The notes beneath the pieces are model-generated. The model was not told where the DNA came from. It saw only the letters and a list, made by a program, of their open reading frames with translations, and did no database searches. Below are positions 6,941 through 15,253 of a DNA stretch of 32,311 nucleotides, piece after piece; the first letter of the stretch is position 1; each line of letters begins with the position of its first letter. The position numbers and the translations under genes were made by a program. The stretch is from a virus, in IMG/VR virus record IMGVR_UViG_3300042937_000217, positions 1 to 32,311 of that record. One strand, given 5' to 3'.

Positions 6941-8081
6941 TGTCGTATTTAAGCACCTTGAGAACTCCTCTAAGCGAATAATAGTCGAGCAGGGAGGGAC
7001 ACGCTCGGGCAAGACCTATAATATCCTTATATGGCTTTTGTTTGGATATATAGGACAGAATACTGGTAAGACAATTACTATCTGCCGTAAGACATATCCT
7101 GCGTTACGAGCGAGTGCCATGAGGGATTTCATTAACATAGCCACCGAGTTCGGCATGTACGATGAGAGTAGCCACAACAAAACGAATGCGGAGTTAATGA
7201 TTCATGGCAACCTTATCGAGTTTATCGGCATGGACCAGCCACAAAAGATAAGGGGGCGTAAACGAGATTTGCTCTATTGTAACGAGGCGAATGAGTTAAA
7301 CTTGGAGGATTGGAGGCAACTTATCCTGCGTACTACTGATAGGATTATTGTCGATTACAATCCATCAGATGAGTTCCATTGGCTATACGAGAATGTTCTA
7401 CCTAGAAGCGACTGCGATTTTTTCGTAACTACCTACAAGGATAACCCCTTTTTGGAACAATCTGTTGTTGACGAGATAGAACGGCTAAAGGATATTGATG
7501 AAAACTATTGGAGGGTATATGGATTAGGAGAACGAGGACAAAGCAGGTCCTTAATATTTAGCCACGATCAAATTAACGAACTACCAAAGGAAGCCAGATT
7601 AAAAGCGTATGGGTTAGATTTTGGTTATTCCAATGACCCAACGGCATTAGTGGGAATTTACGAGCATCAAGGTCGACTGATATTAGATGAGTTACTATAC
7701 AAAACTGGAATGACTAATAGCGACATCGCTAATTACATCGCATCATTAGGGTTAGACCGCAGGGATATTATCTGGGCAGATAGCGGTGAGCCTAAGAGTA
7801 TCGAGGAGATACATCGTATGGGTTGGAACATAAGACCAGCCACTAAGGGCAAGGACTCAATCGATGTCGGCATTGATATCATGAGGCGTTTCAAGTTACA
7901 GATAACTAGCCGTAGCATAAATCTGATTAAGGAGTTCCGTAACTATAAATATATCGAGGACAAAAATGGCAGAGTAACTAATAAACCAATCGATGCGTTT
8001 AATCATGGAATTGATGCGGTACGCTATGCTTGTTTCATGAGTTTCTCAAAGCCTAATGTCGGCAAGTATTCCATCCGTTAA
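6924..8081 (+). CDS. terL: Terminase large subunit
   Basis: The 385-residue packaging motor has an ATPase domain with Walker A GGTRSGKT at 24-31 and a Walker B ending in LLYCNE (116-121), then a linker and an RNase H-like nuclease with GLDFGYSND (D232), IWADSGEP (D286) and FNHGIDAVRY (D364), giving the three metal-binding acids. Length is near the lower end for the family but both domains are complete. It pumps DNA into proheads and cuts the concatemer. It ends the long operon; the next 70 bases hold a host-type promoter and no obvious terminator. Confidence 0.95.
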   Translation: MEVKTNVVFKHLENSSKRIIVEQGGTRSGKTYNILIWLLFGYIGQNTGKTITICRKTYPALRASAMRDFINIATEFGMYDESSHNKTNAELMIHGNLIEFIGMDQPQKIRGRKRDLLYCNEANELNLEDWRQLILRTTDRIIVDYNPSDEFHWLYENVLPRSDCDFFVTTYKDNPFLEQSVVDEIERLKDIDENYWRVYGLGERGQSRSLIFSHDQINELPKEARLKAYGLDFGYSNDPTALVGIYEHQGRLILDELLYKTGMTNSDIANYIASLGLDRRDIIWADSGEPKSIEEIHRMGWNIRPATKGKDSIDVGIDIMRRFKLQITSRSINLIKEFRNYKYIEDKNGRVTNKPIDAFNHGIDAVRYACFMSFSKPNVGKYSIR

Positions 8082-8098
8082 AATATTTTATTTTTTAT

Positions 8099-8129
8099 TT
8101 TGCAAATATGGGAAATATGTCTATCTTTG
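8099..8129 (+). promoter_or_regulatory. Bacteroidota-type promoter
   Basis: TTTG (8099-8102), 19 bases, then TATCTTTG (8122-8129) matches the -33/-7 consensus of the primary sigma factor in Bacteroidota. The gene at 8152 starts about 20 bases further on. Confidence 0.8.
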
Positions 8130-8151
8130 ATAAACTATAATAAATCAGAAC

Positions 8152-8436
8152 ATGGAAGATTACACCACTTATTCACGCACATGGCTAGATAGCAAACAAA
8201 ATGCTTATCGCCTATCGACTGATGGCATCCAATTGTCAATTCAACAATGCGATTACAAACTGAGCAAAAAGAAAGTCATCTCTACTGATTGGATTGAAGC
8301 CACAAACACCTATTGCATCTGGAATGTTATCGGGGTGCTTAAATTAGAACACATCGAAATCCCACGAAGCAGATGGGCAGACATTTCAAAACAACTTGTA
8401 TCTGGAGAAAACTGGAAGGAGGCTGGAACGATATGA
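8152..8436 (+). CDS. Hypothetical protein (94 aa)
   Basis: The 94-residue product is tryptophan-rich and looks like a small beta-rich globular protein (TYSRTWLDSKQNAYRL, later NTYCIWNVIGVLKLEHIEIP). I recognise no family. It has its own host-type promoter and overlaps the next gene at ATGA. Its position between the terminase operon and the late tail operon, under host sigma, suggests early expression; no function can be assigned. Confidence 0.75.
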   Translation: MEDYTTYSRTWLDSKQNAYRLSTDGIQLSIQQCDYKLSKKKVISTDWIEATNTYCIWNVIGVLKLEHIEIPRSRWADISKQLVSGENWKEAGTI

Positions 8437-8711
8437 ACGGCTGGATAAATAAATCAGACGATATAGATTCAATTGTTGAATCTAAAACCATTACTGGTAG
8501 AATGACAAAATCTAGATACAAAATTATTCGGCAATATGTACGCATACGCAATTATCATTTACAAGCACCTAATGGCAGAAGCGAAAATGGTTACGCTTAT
8601 TCATGCGGACATGAATGGGATTGTTGCGGATGCCCTTGTGGAGGTGGAATGAAAATGGAGTTGAAAAATGGAACGATAACATTAACTAGATACCAATCGT
8701 ATAACTACTAA
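8433..8711 (+). CDS. Cysteine-rich hypothetical protein (92 aa)
   Basis: The start is the ATG at 8433, which overlaps the previous stop as ATGA; the longer upstream frame is a shadow. The 92-residue protein is basic in its first half (MTKSRYKIIRQYVRIRNYH) and has a dense C58-G-H60 ... C64-C65-x-C67-x-C69 cluster (CGHEWDCCGCPCGGG), probably a zinc site. Similar WDCCGC cores occur in uncharacterised Bacteroidota phage proteins. A nucleic-acid-binding role is possible but unproven. Confidence 0.75.
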   Translation: MNGWINKSDDIDSIVESKTITGRMTKSRYKIIRQYVRIRNYHLQAPNGRSENGYAYSCGHEWDCCGCPCGGGMKMELKNGTITLTRYQSYNY

Positions 8712-8728
8712 AAAAATTTACAAATAAA

Positions 8729-8760
8729 TTTGCATTTTTAGAAAATAGGAAATATCTTTG
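8729..8760 (+). promoter_or_regulatory. Bacteroidota-type promoter
   Basis: TTTG (8729-8732), 20 bases, then TATCTTTG (8753-8760), followed by ATAAACAAT as at the promoter before 27735. It serves the two small genes at 8784 and 9028. Confidence 0.8.
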
Positions 8761-8783
8761 ATAAACAATTAAGAACTAGCAAA

Positions 8784-9038
8784 ATGGAAAACTTAACACC
8801 AGACCAAATTGAGGACCGCATCGAACTGCTCGAACAAGCGGATTACAATCTACGCAGGGCTATTGCACAAATCTCTGATGCTTTACAAGGCACAGAACAT
8901 GAAAGCCATGCTAACGCTTACATCATTCCACATTTAACTACATGGTTAGAGGGCGGACGATACGACATGGGCATCGCTCAATACCAAGAGGCTTTACAAA
9001 ACCCAGATAACGAGGAGGATAACGAAGATGAATTTTGA
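8784..9038 (+). CDS. Small acidic helical protein (84 aa)
   Basis: The 84-residue product is almost entirely helical and very acidic at the C-terminus (NEEDNEDEF). The N-terminal half reads as an amphipathic helix hairpin (IEDRIELLEQADYNLRRAIAQ shortened here to its core). I recognise no family. It has its own host-type promoter and overlaps the next gene by 11 bases. Small acidic early phage proteins sometimes block host enzymes, but nothing specific supports that here. Confidence 0.75.
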   Translation: MENLTPDQIEDRIELLEQADYNLRRAIAQISDALQGTEHESHANAYIIPHLTTWLEGGRYDMGIAQYQEALQNPDNEEDNEDEF

Positions 9039-9357
9039 ATCACTTAACACGATGTGCGGATGGGAACGCCAAAAGGCTATGTTCCTAATCCAAATCGCAG
9101 AACAAATCGGCATGAACATTGACGGCTATGGACAGATAGGAGTAAACAACAATTCGGGGTATACATATCTCTGGCTGGAGGATTATTCATTTACTCTCTA
9201 TATGCCGATTAACTGCGACCTTAAAAAGACGGATGTCTCAGCACTATGGACAAACCCAGAGGATGGTGAGGAGATAGAGTTTGACTTAAAACCCAATACA
9301 GATTTAGACGATCTGGAAAAATGGGCTAACGATTTATACAAGCAAATCGAGGATTAA
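9028..9357 (+). CDS. Acidic hypothetical protein (109 aa)
   Basis: The 109-residue protein is acidic, with a central beta-rich region (GYTYLWLEDYSFTLYMPI) and an acidic C-terminal helix (DLDDLEKWANDLYKQIED). I recognise no family. It is the last gene before the hairpin terminator at 9382-9400 and therefore the end of this early unit. Confidence 0.75.
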   Translation: MNFESLNTMCGWERQKAMFLIQIAEQIGMNIDGYGQIGVNNNSGYTYLWLEDYSFTLYMPINCDLKKTDVSALWTNPEDGEEIEFDLKPNTDLDDLEKWANDLYKQIED

Positions 9358-9381
9358 CCGAAAACAAGCAAGTCTTACATT

Positions 9382-9400
9382 GGCTGGGAAACCAGCCTTT
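9382..9400 (+). terminator. Rho-independent terminator
   Basis: A 6-bp GC-rich stem GGCTGG/CCAGCC with a GAAA tetraloop (9382-9397) is followed by TTT and then GTAATT. The T tract is short, so strength may be moderate. It separates the host-sigma unit from the first late promoter. Confidence 0.7.
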
Positions 9401-9406
9401 GTAATT

Positions 9407-9434
9407 CAAACATATTCAGTAAACATCGTTATAT
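9407..9434 (+). promoter_or_regulatory. Phage late promoter, copy 1 (ECF-type)
   Basis: CAAACA (9407-9412), 14 bases, then CGTTATAT (9427-9434). The ATG of the tail chaperone gene is at 9441, 14 bases after the C of CGT. The same element occurs at four other late unit starts with identical spacing. Confidence 0.85.
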
Positions 9435-9440
9435 TAGAGA

Positions 9441-10192
9441 ATGAAACAAATTCAAAAACTGGAAGATATTGGTTTACATCAATGGTTAGAACTGATGGAT
9501 TTTATTGATACAAATCCTAGTACAGAAGCATTGGCTATTCAGACCATTTCCATTATGTGCGAAATAAGTACAGAGAAGGTACGCAGATTAACGCTAGAAC
9601 AGATGGAGGATATCACCTCCAAGATAAACGAGATATTGTCACAGAAGCCAAAATATGAGCCTCGTTTTACATATCTCGGAGTTAAATATGGGTTCATTCC
9701 CAACCTTGACAAAATTACGGCTGGAGAATTTGTCGATTTAGAGACATTCCAAACGAGCAGGAAAAATCTGTGGAAGGTCATGAGCGTATTATATAGACCG
9801 ATTATCGAGGAACATCCGTACGAGCATTATCAAATAGAGCCATACAAAGGCTCGTTAAATGAAGCCTTTAAGGAGATGCCAGTTACGATTGCGTTGGGTG
9901 CACATCTTTTTTTTTGCGATATCGGGACAGAATTATTGAGTTATATCCAGAAATTTTTGGAACCAAAGAAGAACGAGAAAGCACCGAAAAAACGGAGGGA
10001 TGGGGGTTTGAAACGAGCCTTCAGTCATTTAATAACAAATGGGGATGGTCTGGATGGCTTATCGGTTTATGTAATGGAGACCCTCTCAAACTTGAGCCTA
10101 TATCGGAACTTACTTTACATCAAGCCCTTATCTTTACAAGTTATAAAATTGACTGGCAAAAAGTCCAAGAGAAAGCAATCAAACGAAAATGA
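9441..10192 (+). CDS. Tail assembly chaperone, -1 frameshift product
   Basis: The first 158 residues come from the zero frame, then a -1 slip on T TTT TTT (9908-9914) enters the frame from 9914 to 10192 for 92 more residues, total about 250. The extension (IIELYPEIFGTKEERE, later NKWGWSGWLIGLCNGD) is a familiar Bacteroidota phage tail protein. It contains no methionine, so it can hardly be translated on its own. The -1 frame is closed by TAA at 9869, so the slip must occur after that point; the T run is the only good slippery site seen. Confidence 0.7.
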
Positions 10193-10202
10193 ACATAACT
10201 AA
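9441..10202 (+). CDS. Tail assembly chaperone, zero-frame product
   Basis: The 253-residue zero-frame product starts at the first ATG after a late promoter. Residues 1-158 are the conserved part; the stretch ending in ALGAHLFFCDIGTELL looks like the Bacteroidota tail-chaperone family, analogous to lambda gpG. A run of nine T lies at 9907-9915, where a -1 slip yields a second product. The zero frame stays open for 290 bases more, but its last 90 residues look less protein-like than the -1 frame. The protein would bind the tape measure and recruit tail tube subunits. Confidence 0.7.
   Translation: MKQIQKLEDIGLHQWLELMDFIDTNPSTEALAIQTISIMCEISTEKVRRLTLEQMEDITSKINEILSQKPKYEPRFTYLGVKYGFIPNLDKITAGEFVDLETFQTSRKNLWKVMSVLYRPIIEEHPYEHYQIEPYKGSLNEAFKEMPVTIALGAHLFFCDIGTELLSYIQKFLEPKKNEKAPKKRRDGGLKRAFSHLITNGDGLDGLSVYVMETLSNLSLYRNLLYIKPLSLQVIKLTGKKSKRKQSNENEHN
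9907..9915 (+). other. Probable programmed -1 ribosomal frameshift site
   Basis: Nine consecutive T in the zero-frame phase C TTT TTT T, read as codons CTT TTT TTT TGC. Both the P- and A-site phenylalanine codons can re-pair perfectly after a -1 slip. No strong downstream stem was obvious by eye. Confidence 0.65.
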
Positions 10203-10683
10203 AAATCACATAGGAACTGGTAATTACTATTGGAAACAAGTAGCATCTAGGATGGATGCACAATATTCACATGGTGGCATGACCGAATACGATTTTAAAG
10301 CGATTACAGTTTTCCCTTTATTGCATATTACATTAACCAGAATCGATGTAGATACTAGTACGGCAAGGCTTACTTATTCAATTATGGTAGCCGACCAGAA
10401 TATTCATTACTCAAACGATTTTCAAGGAATGACGAATGCAGAATTATTCGAGGAGTACGGCTATACCGAAAATGCGAACTACGCCTTTGTGTTGCAGGAA
10501 ATCTATATCCGTCTAGTAAAACAGATGGAGTACATGGAACAAGCATTGTACAACACTTTGCAGATTGAAAAGCCGTACACACTAACTCCGTTTGCGGAGG
10601 ATTTGGATGCGGTTCTTACTGGGTATACTGGGGAAATTACATTGATAATCCTTAACCCAATAGTAACTGATGGCTGGTGTTAA
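10189..10683 (+). CDS. Conserved phage structural protein, putative tail or connector component
   Basis: The 164-residue protein has an alternating strand pattern (FPLLHITLTRIDVDTSTARLT) followed by helices that include LQEIYIRLVKQMEYMEQAL and a short beta C-terminus. It overlaps the end of both chaperone frames and the next gene. The position between tail chaperone and an HK97 gp10-like protein is that of head-closure or tail-terminator proteins in Bacteroidota phages, which is the likely role. The sequence alone gives no decisive motif. Confidence 0.65.
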   Translation: MNITKNHIGTGNYYWKQVASRMDAQYSHGGMTEYDFKAITVFPLLHITLTRIDVDTSTARLTYSIMVADQNIHYSNDFQGMTNAELFEEYGYTENANYAFVLQEIYIRLVKQMEYMEQALYNTLQIEKPYTLTPFAEDLDAVLTGYTGEITLIILNPIVTDGWC

Positions 10684-11227
10684 TCTACCCAAGACAGACG
10701 CTCAACTAGAGCGTATTGCAATCGCTTTTAAGGAGGCGTTGCAGAGTGCAATGAGGCGAAAGCGGAAGCGTACATCTTTGCGTGTTAAATGGGCTAAAAC
10801 TCAGACGGGATGGAAACCTAAGAAAGTAACAAAAGGATCGTATACTAGCAACATGGTTGCATCTGGATATCTATTGAACAATACAAAAGTTGTTTCAAAA
10901 GGTCCATTGGATTACTCGGTTTCAATGCCATCATACGCAAAGTTCCTAATCGAAGGGCGTAAAAAGGGGAAAGGGATTCCAGTACGCAACATGGATAGTT
11001 GGATTAAGCAAAAACGGATTAAGCCAAAAAATGAAAAAGGACAATTTAAAAAAATGGACAAGCGTACTTTGGGGTTTTTGATGAATAGGAAAATCAAGTA
11101 TTTTGGCATCGAGGGGTACGATTTTGTAGCACCAGAACGCAAGGACATTTTACGCAGATACAATAGTGCTTTAAGCAAGGCAATGAATCAAGATTTACAG
11201 AACATAATTACTAAGGGATTACGATAA
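10670..11227 (+). CDS. HK97 gp10-like head-tail/tail completion protein
   Basis: The 185-residue protein is very basic, with an RKRKRTSLRVKW stretch near residue 30, a central MPSYAKFLIEGRKKGKGIPV and a C-terminal helix (NSALSKAMNQDL). The pattern of an N-terminal helix, a YAKFLIEGR-type core and basic linkers is that of HK97 gp10-like tail completion proteins. The stop overlaps the next start (TAATG). The family match is by pattern, so moderate. Confidence 0.65.
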   Translation: MAGVNLPKTDAQLERIAIAFKEALQSAMRRKRKRTSLRVKWAKTQTGWKPKKVTKGSYTSNMVASGYLLNNTKVVSKGPLDYSVSMPSYAKFLIEGRKKGKGIPVRNMDSWIKQKRIKPKNEKGQFKKMDKRTLGFLMNRKIKYFGIEGYDFVAPERKDILRRYNSALSKAMNQDLQNIITKGLR

Positions 11228-12354
11228 TGGCAATAACATATACTCAGCAACCGAGTGGAAAACTAGGGGCAAATAGCCCTTTGATTTATCAAGTTAACGA
11301 TGCCTCGCAAAAAGCAACGGCAGGATTTTACTATAAATTCGAGGTGTTCGTATGGACTGGTTCTACAACAATTCCAGTTACCCCTATCGCAACGCTAACT
11401 AAGTTACCAGATGCCTATGCAGATGGAAGGGCGTATATGGATATCAGCCGATTAGTTACGCAATATGTCAAAACGAATTATTTAGTATTTGGGGCGTTAA
11501 CTCCTTTGATTGATTTAGGGGCGTATTGGGTACAAATAAAAGTATCTGGATTCAATACGGCTGGAGGTACTACTCCAGTAAGCGTAGCAGTAAATAGCAA
11601 TCGCATCCTCGCTACAAGGGGATATTCGTTTACTAAGGATGGAATCAATAGTGCCTTTGCACAGAATGTCTATACGGATAGAACTCAAATTTTGCTTACC
11701 CCAGATACGACAATCGATTACCTATGGTACAATCAGAGCGGAGTTTCTAGCGTAACTATTGGGGCTACGACAATTACTCCAACGGCTGGAACGCTAAGCA
11801 CTCAGCAGATTCAAGGCTTTGAAATTAAAACGGCATTGACAACAGCAGGGTTATGGGGAACTAATTGCAACATCATTTTTAATCTATCTGGAGGCGGAAC
11901 TCAAACTATACCAGTCATATTCGATTGTGCTACTCGATACGGAGCGTATTCAGTTTTATTCCTTAATCGATTTGGAGTTTATGAGGGCATGACATTTAAT
12001 GGAGTTTATCAGCCATCGTGGGCAGTCAATAGGGAGGACTATCAAACCGCATTGTTTACCAATTCAGATTTGACATCGGCATGGGCGGTAGGCATGAGGC
12101 AAACCAGACAATTCAATATCCAGAGCAAAGAGAACATGGTCATCAGCACCAACTGGATTCCAGAAAGTTATGTAACCTATATGGGGCAACTTATGATGAG
12201 TGAGGCGATAACTTTTGCTTATGATGGAATCTATTACGGAGTAAATTGCACCGATATGAATATGGAGCGTAAGCGAGTAACCAATGCCAAACTGATTCAG
12301 TATACTTTAAATCTTGAATATTCTCAGCCCTATATTAACAAGATTGTACGATGA
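11227..12354 (+). CDS. Tail structural protein, putative distal tail component
   Basis: The 375-residue protein is almost all beta strands with many T, S, G and N residues (AITYTQQPSGKLGANSPLIY at the start), the composition of secreted or virion beta-sandwich proteins. It lies between tail completion genes and the 914-residue tail-tip gene, with a TAATG start and a 4-base overlap at the end. The position in the tail-tip block suggests a distal tail or baseplate-associated protein. There is no catalytic motif. Specific role inferred from position. Confidence 0.65.
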   Translation: MAITYTQQPSGKLGANSPLIYQVNDASQKATAGFYYKFEVFVWTGSTTIPVTPIATLTKLPDAYADGRAYMDISRLVTQYVKTNYLVFGALTPLIDLGAYWVQIKVSGFNTAGGTTPVSVAVNSNRILATRGYSFTKDGINSAFAQNVYTDRTQILLTPDTTIDYLWYNQSGVSSVTIGATTITPTAGTLSTQQIQGFEIKTALTTAGLWGTNCNIIFNLSGGGTQTIPVIFDCATRYGAYSVLFLNRFGVYEGMTFNGVYQPSWAVNREDYQTALFTNSDLTSAWAVGMRQTRQFNIQSKENMVISTNWIPESYVTYMGQLMMSEAITFAYDGIYYGVNCTDMNMERKRVTNAKLIQYTLNLEYSQPYINKIVR

Positions 12355-15095
12355 GATTTGCATTATTAATTGAAAAACCTATAAACCAAACCAATGCTGT
12401 ATTTGCGAATCAGCAATGGCAAAATATTGTTATTCAATGGCAGGATATAAACGAACAATACAATTCAGATGAAGGCTATGTTGCAGTTGATTTATATCAA
12501 GACGAGAGCATTAATTTAACAAGGCAGGTAAAGGATTTTTCTCGTATTGAAACTATATTTACTGATTATACTCAATCATTTCAGATACCAGCAACTGATA
12601 TTAACAATAGCGTATTTGCTAACTATTTTGCTGAAAATATTGAGTTCCCAACATGGAACCCAAATTTGCGTTTACCAGCCTCGATTGAAATTTATGGGAT
12701 GCCAGTATTTTATGGTAGCGTGGAAATGCTCAGCGTAGATTTTAGTAATGGTTTACCACAATCATATTCGATAGTATTCTATGGTCAAGTAAAAAACCTA
12801 ACATCAACATGGGGCGAAAAAACCCTAGATGAAATCGATTGGAGTGCCTATGACCATACGATTGACAATGCAACTGCGGAGGCATCATGGACTGGTGGAT
12901 TGTTTGCAGGAAAAGTTATATGGGATATTAAGGATTACAATCAAGGCTGGGTTTATAGTAAATATGCCATCAATAACAATATTTATTTTGGTGATGGTAT
13001 TACATATTTGGATTTGCGACCTAGTATTAGATTGAAAAACATGGTTGAACATGTGTTTAATCAAGTCGGATATAGCATGAGCGGAACTCTATTTAGTCGA
13101 GGGGAATTTACAAATCTATATGTAACTCCAATGGGAAACGCTGGTCCTTTGCTGGATTACACCGCCTTACAATATGGATTATTTGACGCTGAGAATATTA
13201 CTCCAGTTACTATCAATCCTTATGCAACCACAAAATCTACATGGTCAACATTGCCATTGGGTGTTAATGTTATCAGTAACCCATCTGGATCGTGGAACGC
13301 AGGAACATTTGAGTATACTATGCCTATCAATGGTGACTATGCTTTTCAAATTGACATAACTCAAACATCGGCTCTACCATTAGTTGTAAATCAATACAAT
13401 GCGTTGCTGAATGGGGTCTTTTTAGATTCACTAAGTGGCAATGATGCTGGATTAAATGTGTGGACTATCTATGTTCGCAAAGCCACGAAGGGAGATAAAT
13501 TTAAAATCGTATACAATGCCTTTAAAATATCACAGATATCTGGAGAGATAAGGTGTACATATAGCCCATACAATGTCAAACCAGCAGTCGTTATGGCTGA
13601 AGCGATGCCTAAGATTAAGGTAACTGATTTTATTAATTCAGTACTGCAAACATTCAATGCCGTTATCCTACCAAATGGGCAAAATGGATTTGCAATTCAT
13701 AACATCGAGGATTGGTATAACGCAGGTGCCAATAAGGACTATACAACTTATATTGATTTTACCAAAATGACACATAAGAAAATGGACATACCTAGTTCCA
13801 TTTCCATGAAACATAAAAGTGGCGAATCTCAAAGCGATCTGTTCTTTAAAAATACTTATAGTAGGGAATACGGGTCAATATCCTTTCGACCAGATGTTGA
13901 TTTTGCATCGGCTGAAATGAAAATAGAGACGCTATTTAATGTATTCCCACCCCAACGCATGAATATGATTAATCAAAGTGGGATTAAGATTAGTGAAACT
14001 GATATTGACATGCCAGTAATCCTTAACAATGACGGCAAAGGAGTGCAACAAGATTTATTGTTATTCTATTTTCAAGATTACAAGGTCGTTACTCATCCTT
14101 ATCGATGGGCTGGTACAACAAAAACTTATCAACCAGTTAGTATGCCATATACAAATACGCCTACAACTGGTGCTAGTTCGGTTACTTGCTCATTTGGATT
14201 AGAGGCTAGTGCCGTTGGGGATATGCCAACTCAAACTATCTACATGAATTTTTGGAACGAATTTGTATCTAGGCTTTATTCTACTCGAAGCCGAGTGGTT
14301 ATTTGTTCGGGATATGTACCAGTTGGGGAATGGATTAATATGTCATTGAATGACAGCATAGTTATCTCTGGAAACTATTACAAAATACAGAAAATCGACT
14401 ACGATATTTTAACTGAGGAAGCCAAACTGGAATTGATTACTTATCCCAAAGTAAATAAGATAGCGGTTACTGGAGTAACTGGCAGGAAGCCAACAATCGG
14501 ATATCCAGTTTTAAATGCTGAGGGTAAAACCTATATCGATGGAATACCATTGTCGCTAGGGATTACCAATGCACAGATATTTGGAGGCGTGTTAGTTACT
14601 GATGCTCAGCCGATGCAGGAATACAATTACTCCATGAATCAAATGTTGGATGCCATGATGGGTAATTACCTCCGTCAAGTAACTATTAGCAAGGCAACAA
14701 TGTGGACAACGGCAGATTACAATTTAACCATATCAAATGTCGCTCAAAATTTAACCTATACTGATGAGGGAATTGAAGGGCAAAATAATTTGTATACTCC
14801 TACAATCGCTACTGGGACAATAACTATAAATCAAAGCGGACAATATCGTGTAAGGGCATGGGCAGTACTTGATACTTCTGGTAGCCATGATGTCGAATTT
14901 GTTATTGCGTTAAATGGCATTGAAACAGAAGGTTATTGGAGAATTGAATTAAATCACATACAAACTGCTAATTGCGAAACAATTGTCAACATCCCCGATA
15001 CTGGAGTTATCTCATTTTCTGCACGCAGTAATGATGGAGGGACCCATACATTGACAATCAAAAAGAGTAACATCACCATAGAAAAAATGTTCTAA
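12351..15095 (+). CDS. Tail-tip/baseplate protein (914 aa)
   Basis: This is the largest protein in the genome. It starts with a beta-rich domain containing DYTQSFQIPATDINN (about 75-90), typical of a Bacteroidota phage tail protein that resembles baseplate hub components. A long central beta-rich region follows, and the C-terminal 130 residues (from about 780) look like a jelly-roll or TNF-like module (QYRVRAWAVLDTSGSHD, ending ITIEKMF). That end could bind carbohydrate. Likely tail-tip hub with receptor or host-surface contacts. No peptidase motif noticed. Confidence 0.7.
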   Translation: MRFALLIEKPINQTNAVFANQQWQNIVIQWQDINEQYNSDEGYVAVDLYQDESINLTRQVKDFSRIETIFTDYTQSFQIPATDINNSVFANYFAENIEFPTWNPNLRLPASIEIYGMPVFYGSVEMLSVDFSNGLPQSYSIVFYGQVKNLTSTWGEKTLDEIDWSAYDHTIDNATAEASWTGGLFAGKVIWDIKDYNQGWVYSKYAINNNIYFGDGITYLDLRPSIRLKNMVEHVFNQVGYSMSGTLFSRGEFTNLYVTPMGNAGPLLDYTALQYGLFDAENITPVTINPYATTKSTWSTLPLGVNVISNPSGSWNAGTFEYTMPINGDYAFQIDITQTSALPLVVNQYNALLNGVFLDSLSGNDAGLNVWTIYVRKATKGDKFKIVYNAFKISQISGEIRCTYSPYNVKPAVVMAEAMPKIKVTDFINSVLQTFNAVILPNGQNGFAIHNIEDWYNAGANKDYTTYIDFTKMTHKKMDIPSSISMKHKSGESQSDLFFKNTYSREYGSISFRPDVDFASAEMKIETLFNVFPPQRMNMINQSGIKISETDIDMPVILNNDGKGVQQDLLLFYFQDYKVVTHPYRWAGTTKTYQPVSMPYTNTPTTGASSVTCSFGLEASAVGDMPTQTIYMNFWNEFVSRLYSTRSRVVICSGYVPVGEWINMSLNDSIVISGNYYKIQKIDYDILTEEAKLELITYPKVNKIAVTGVTGRKPTIGYPVLNAEGKTYIDGIPLSLGITNAQIFGGVLVTDAQPMQEYNYSMNQMLDAMMGNYLRQVTISKATMWTTADYNLTISNVAQNLTYTDEGIEGQNNLYTPTIATGTITINQSGQYRVRAWAVLDTSGSHDVEFVIALNGIETEGYWRIELNHIQTANCETIVNIPDTGVISFSARSNDGGTHTLTIKKSNITIEKMF

Positions 15096-15253
15096 TGTAT
15101 ACTAGCATAATCAAACTTTTAAAAGCCAACGAATACTACGGCGTATCGTTTAATATAGAGAGGGCAAAAGGTCACCATGAAATCCCATCTGGATTCAAGG
15201 ATTTTGTTAAACAATTTAAACGCATAATCAATGGCAAACGATATAAACTTTAA
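15095..15253 (+). CDS. Small basic hypothetical protein (52 aa)
   Basis: A TAATG overlap with the tail-tip gene opens a 52-residue frame (MYTSIIKLLKANEYYGV...), ending 23 bases inside the tape measure gene. It is basic, with a lysine/arginine-rich C-terminus (FVKQFKRIINGKRYKL). I recognise no family. Both overlaps and the otherwise empty 135 bases support it as a gene. Confidence 0.6.
   Translation: MYTSIIKLLKANEYYGVSFNIERAKGHHEIPSGFKDFVKQFKRIINGKRYKL

Noticed and set aside
8082-8098. Terminator after the large terminase gene
   Set aside because: Only an A/T-rich stretch without a stem is present, so transcription probably continues into the next genes.
9987-9993. AAAAAAC heptamer within the tail chaperone gene, a classical frameshift signal
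   Set aside because: In the zero frame the codons are AAA AAA CGG, so the A AAA AAC phase required for slippage is absent. The T run at 9907-9915 has the correct phase.
12547-13359. Plus-strand short frames inside the tail-tip gene
   Set aside because: They lie in alternative frames of a well-supported 914-residue protein and have no start signals of their own.
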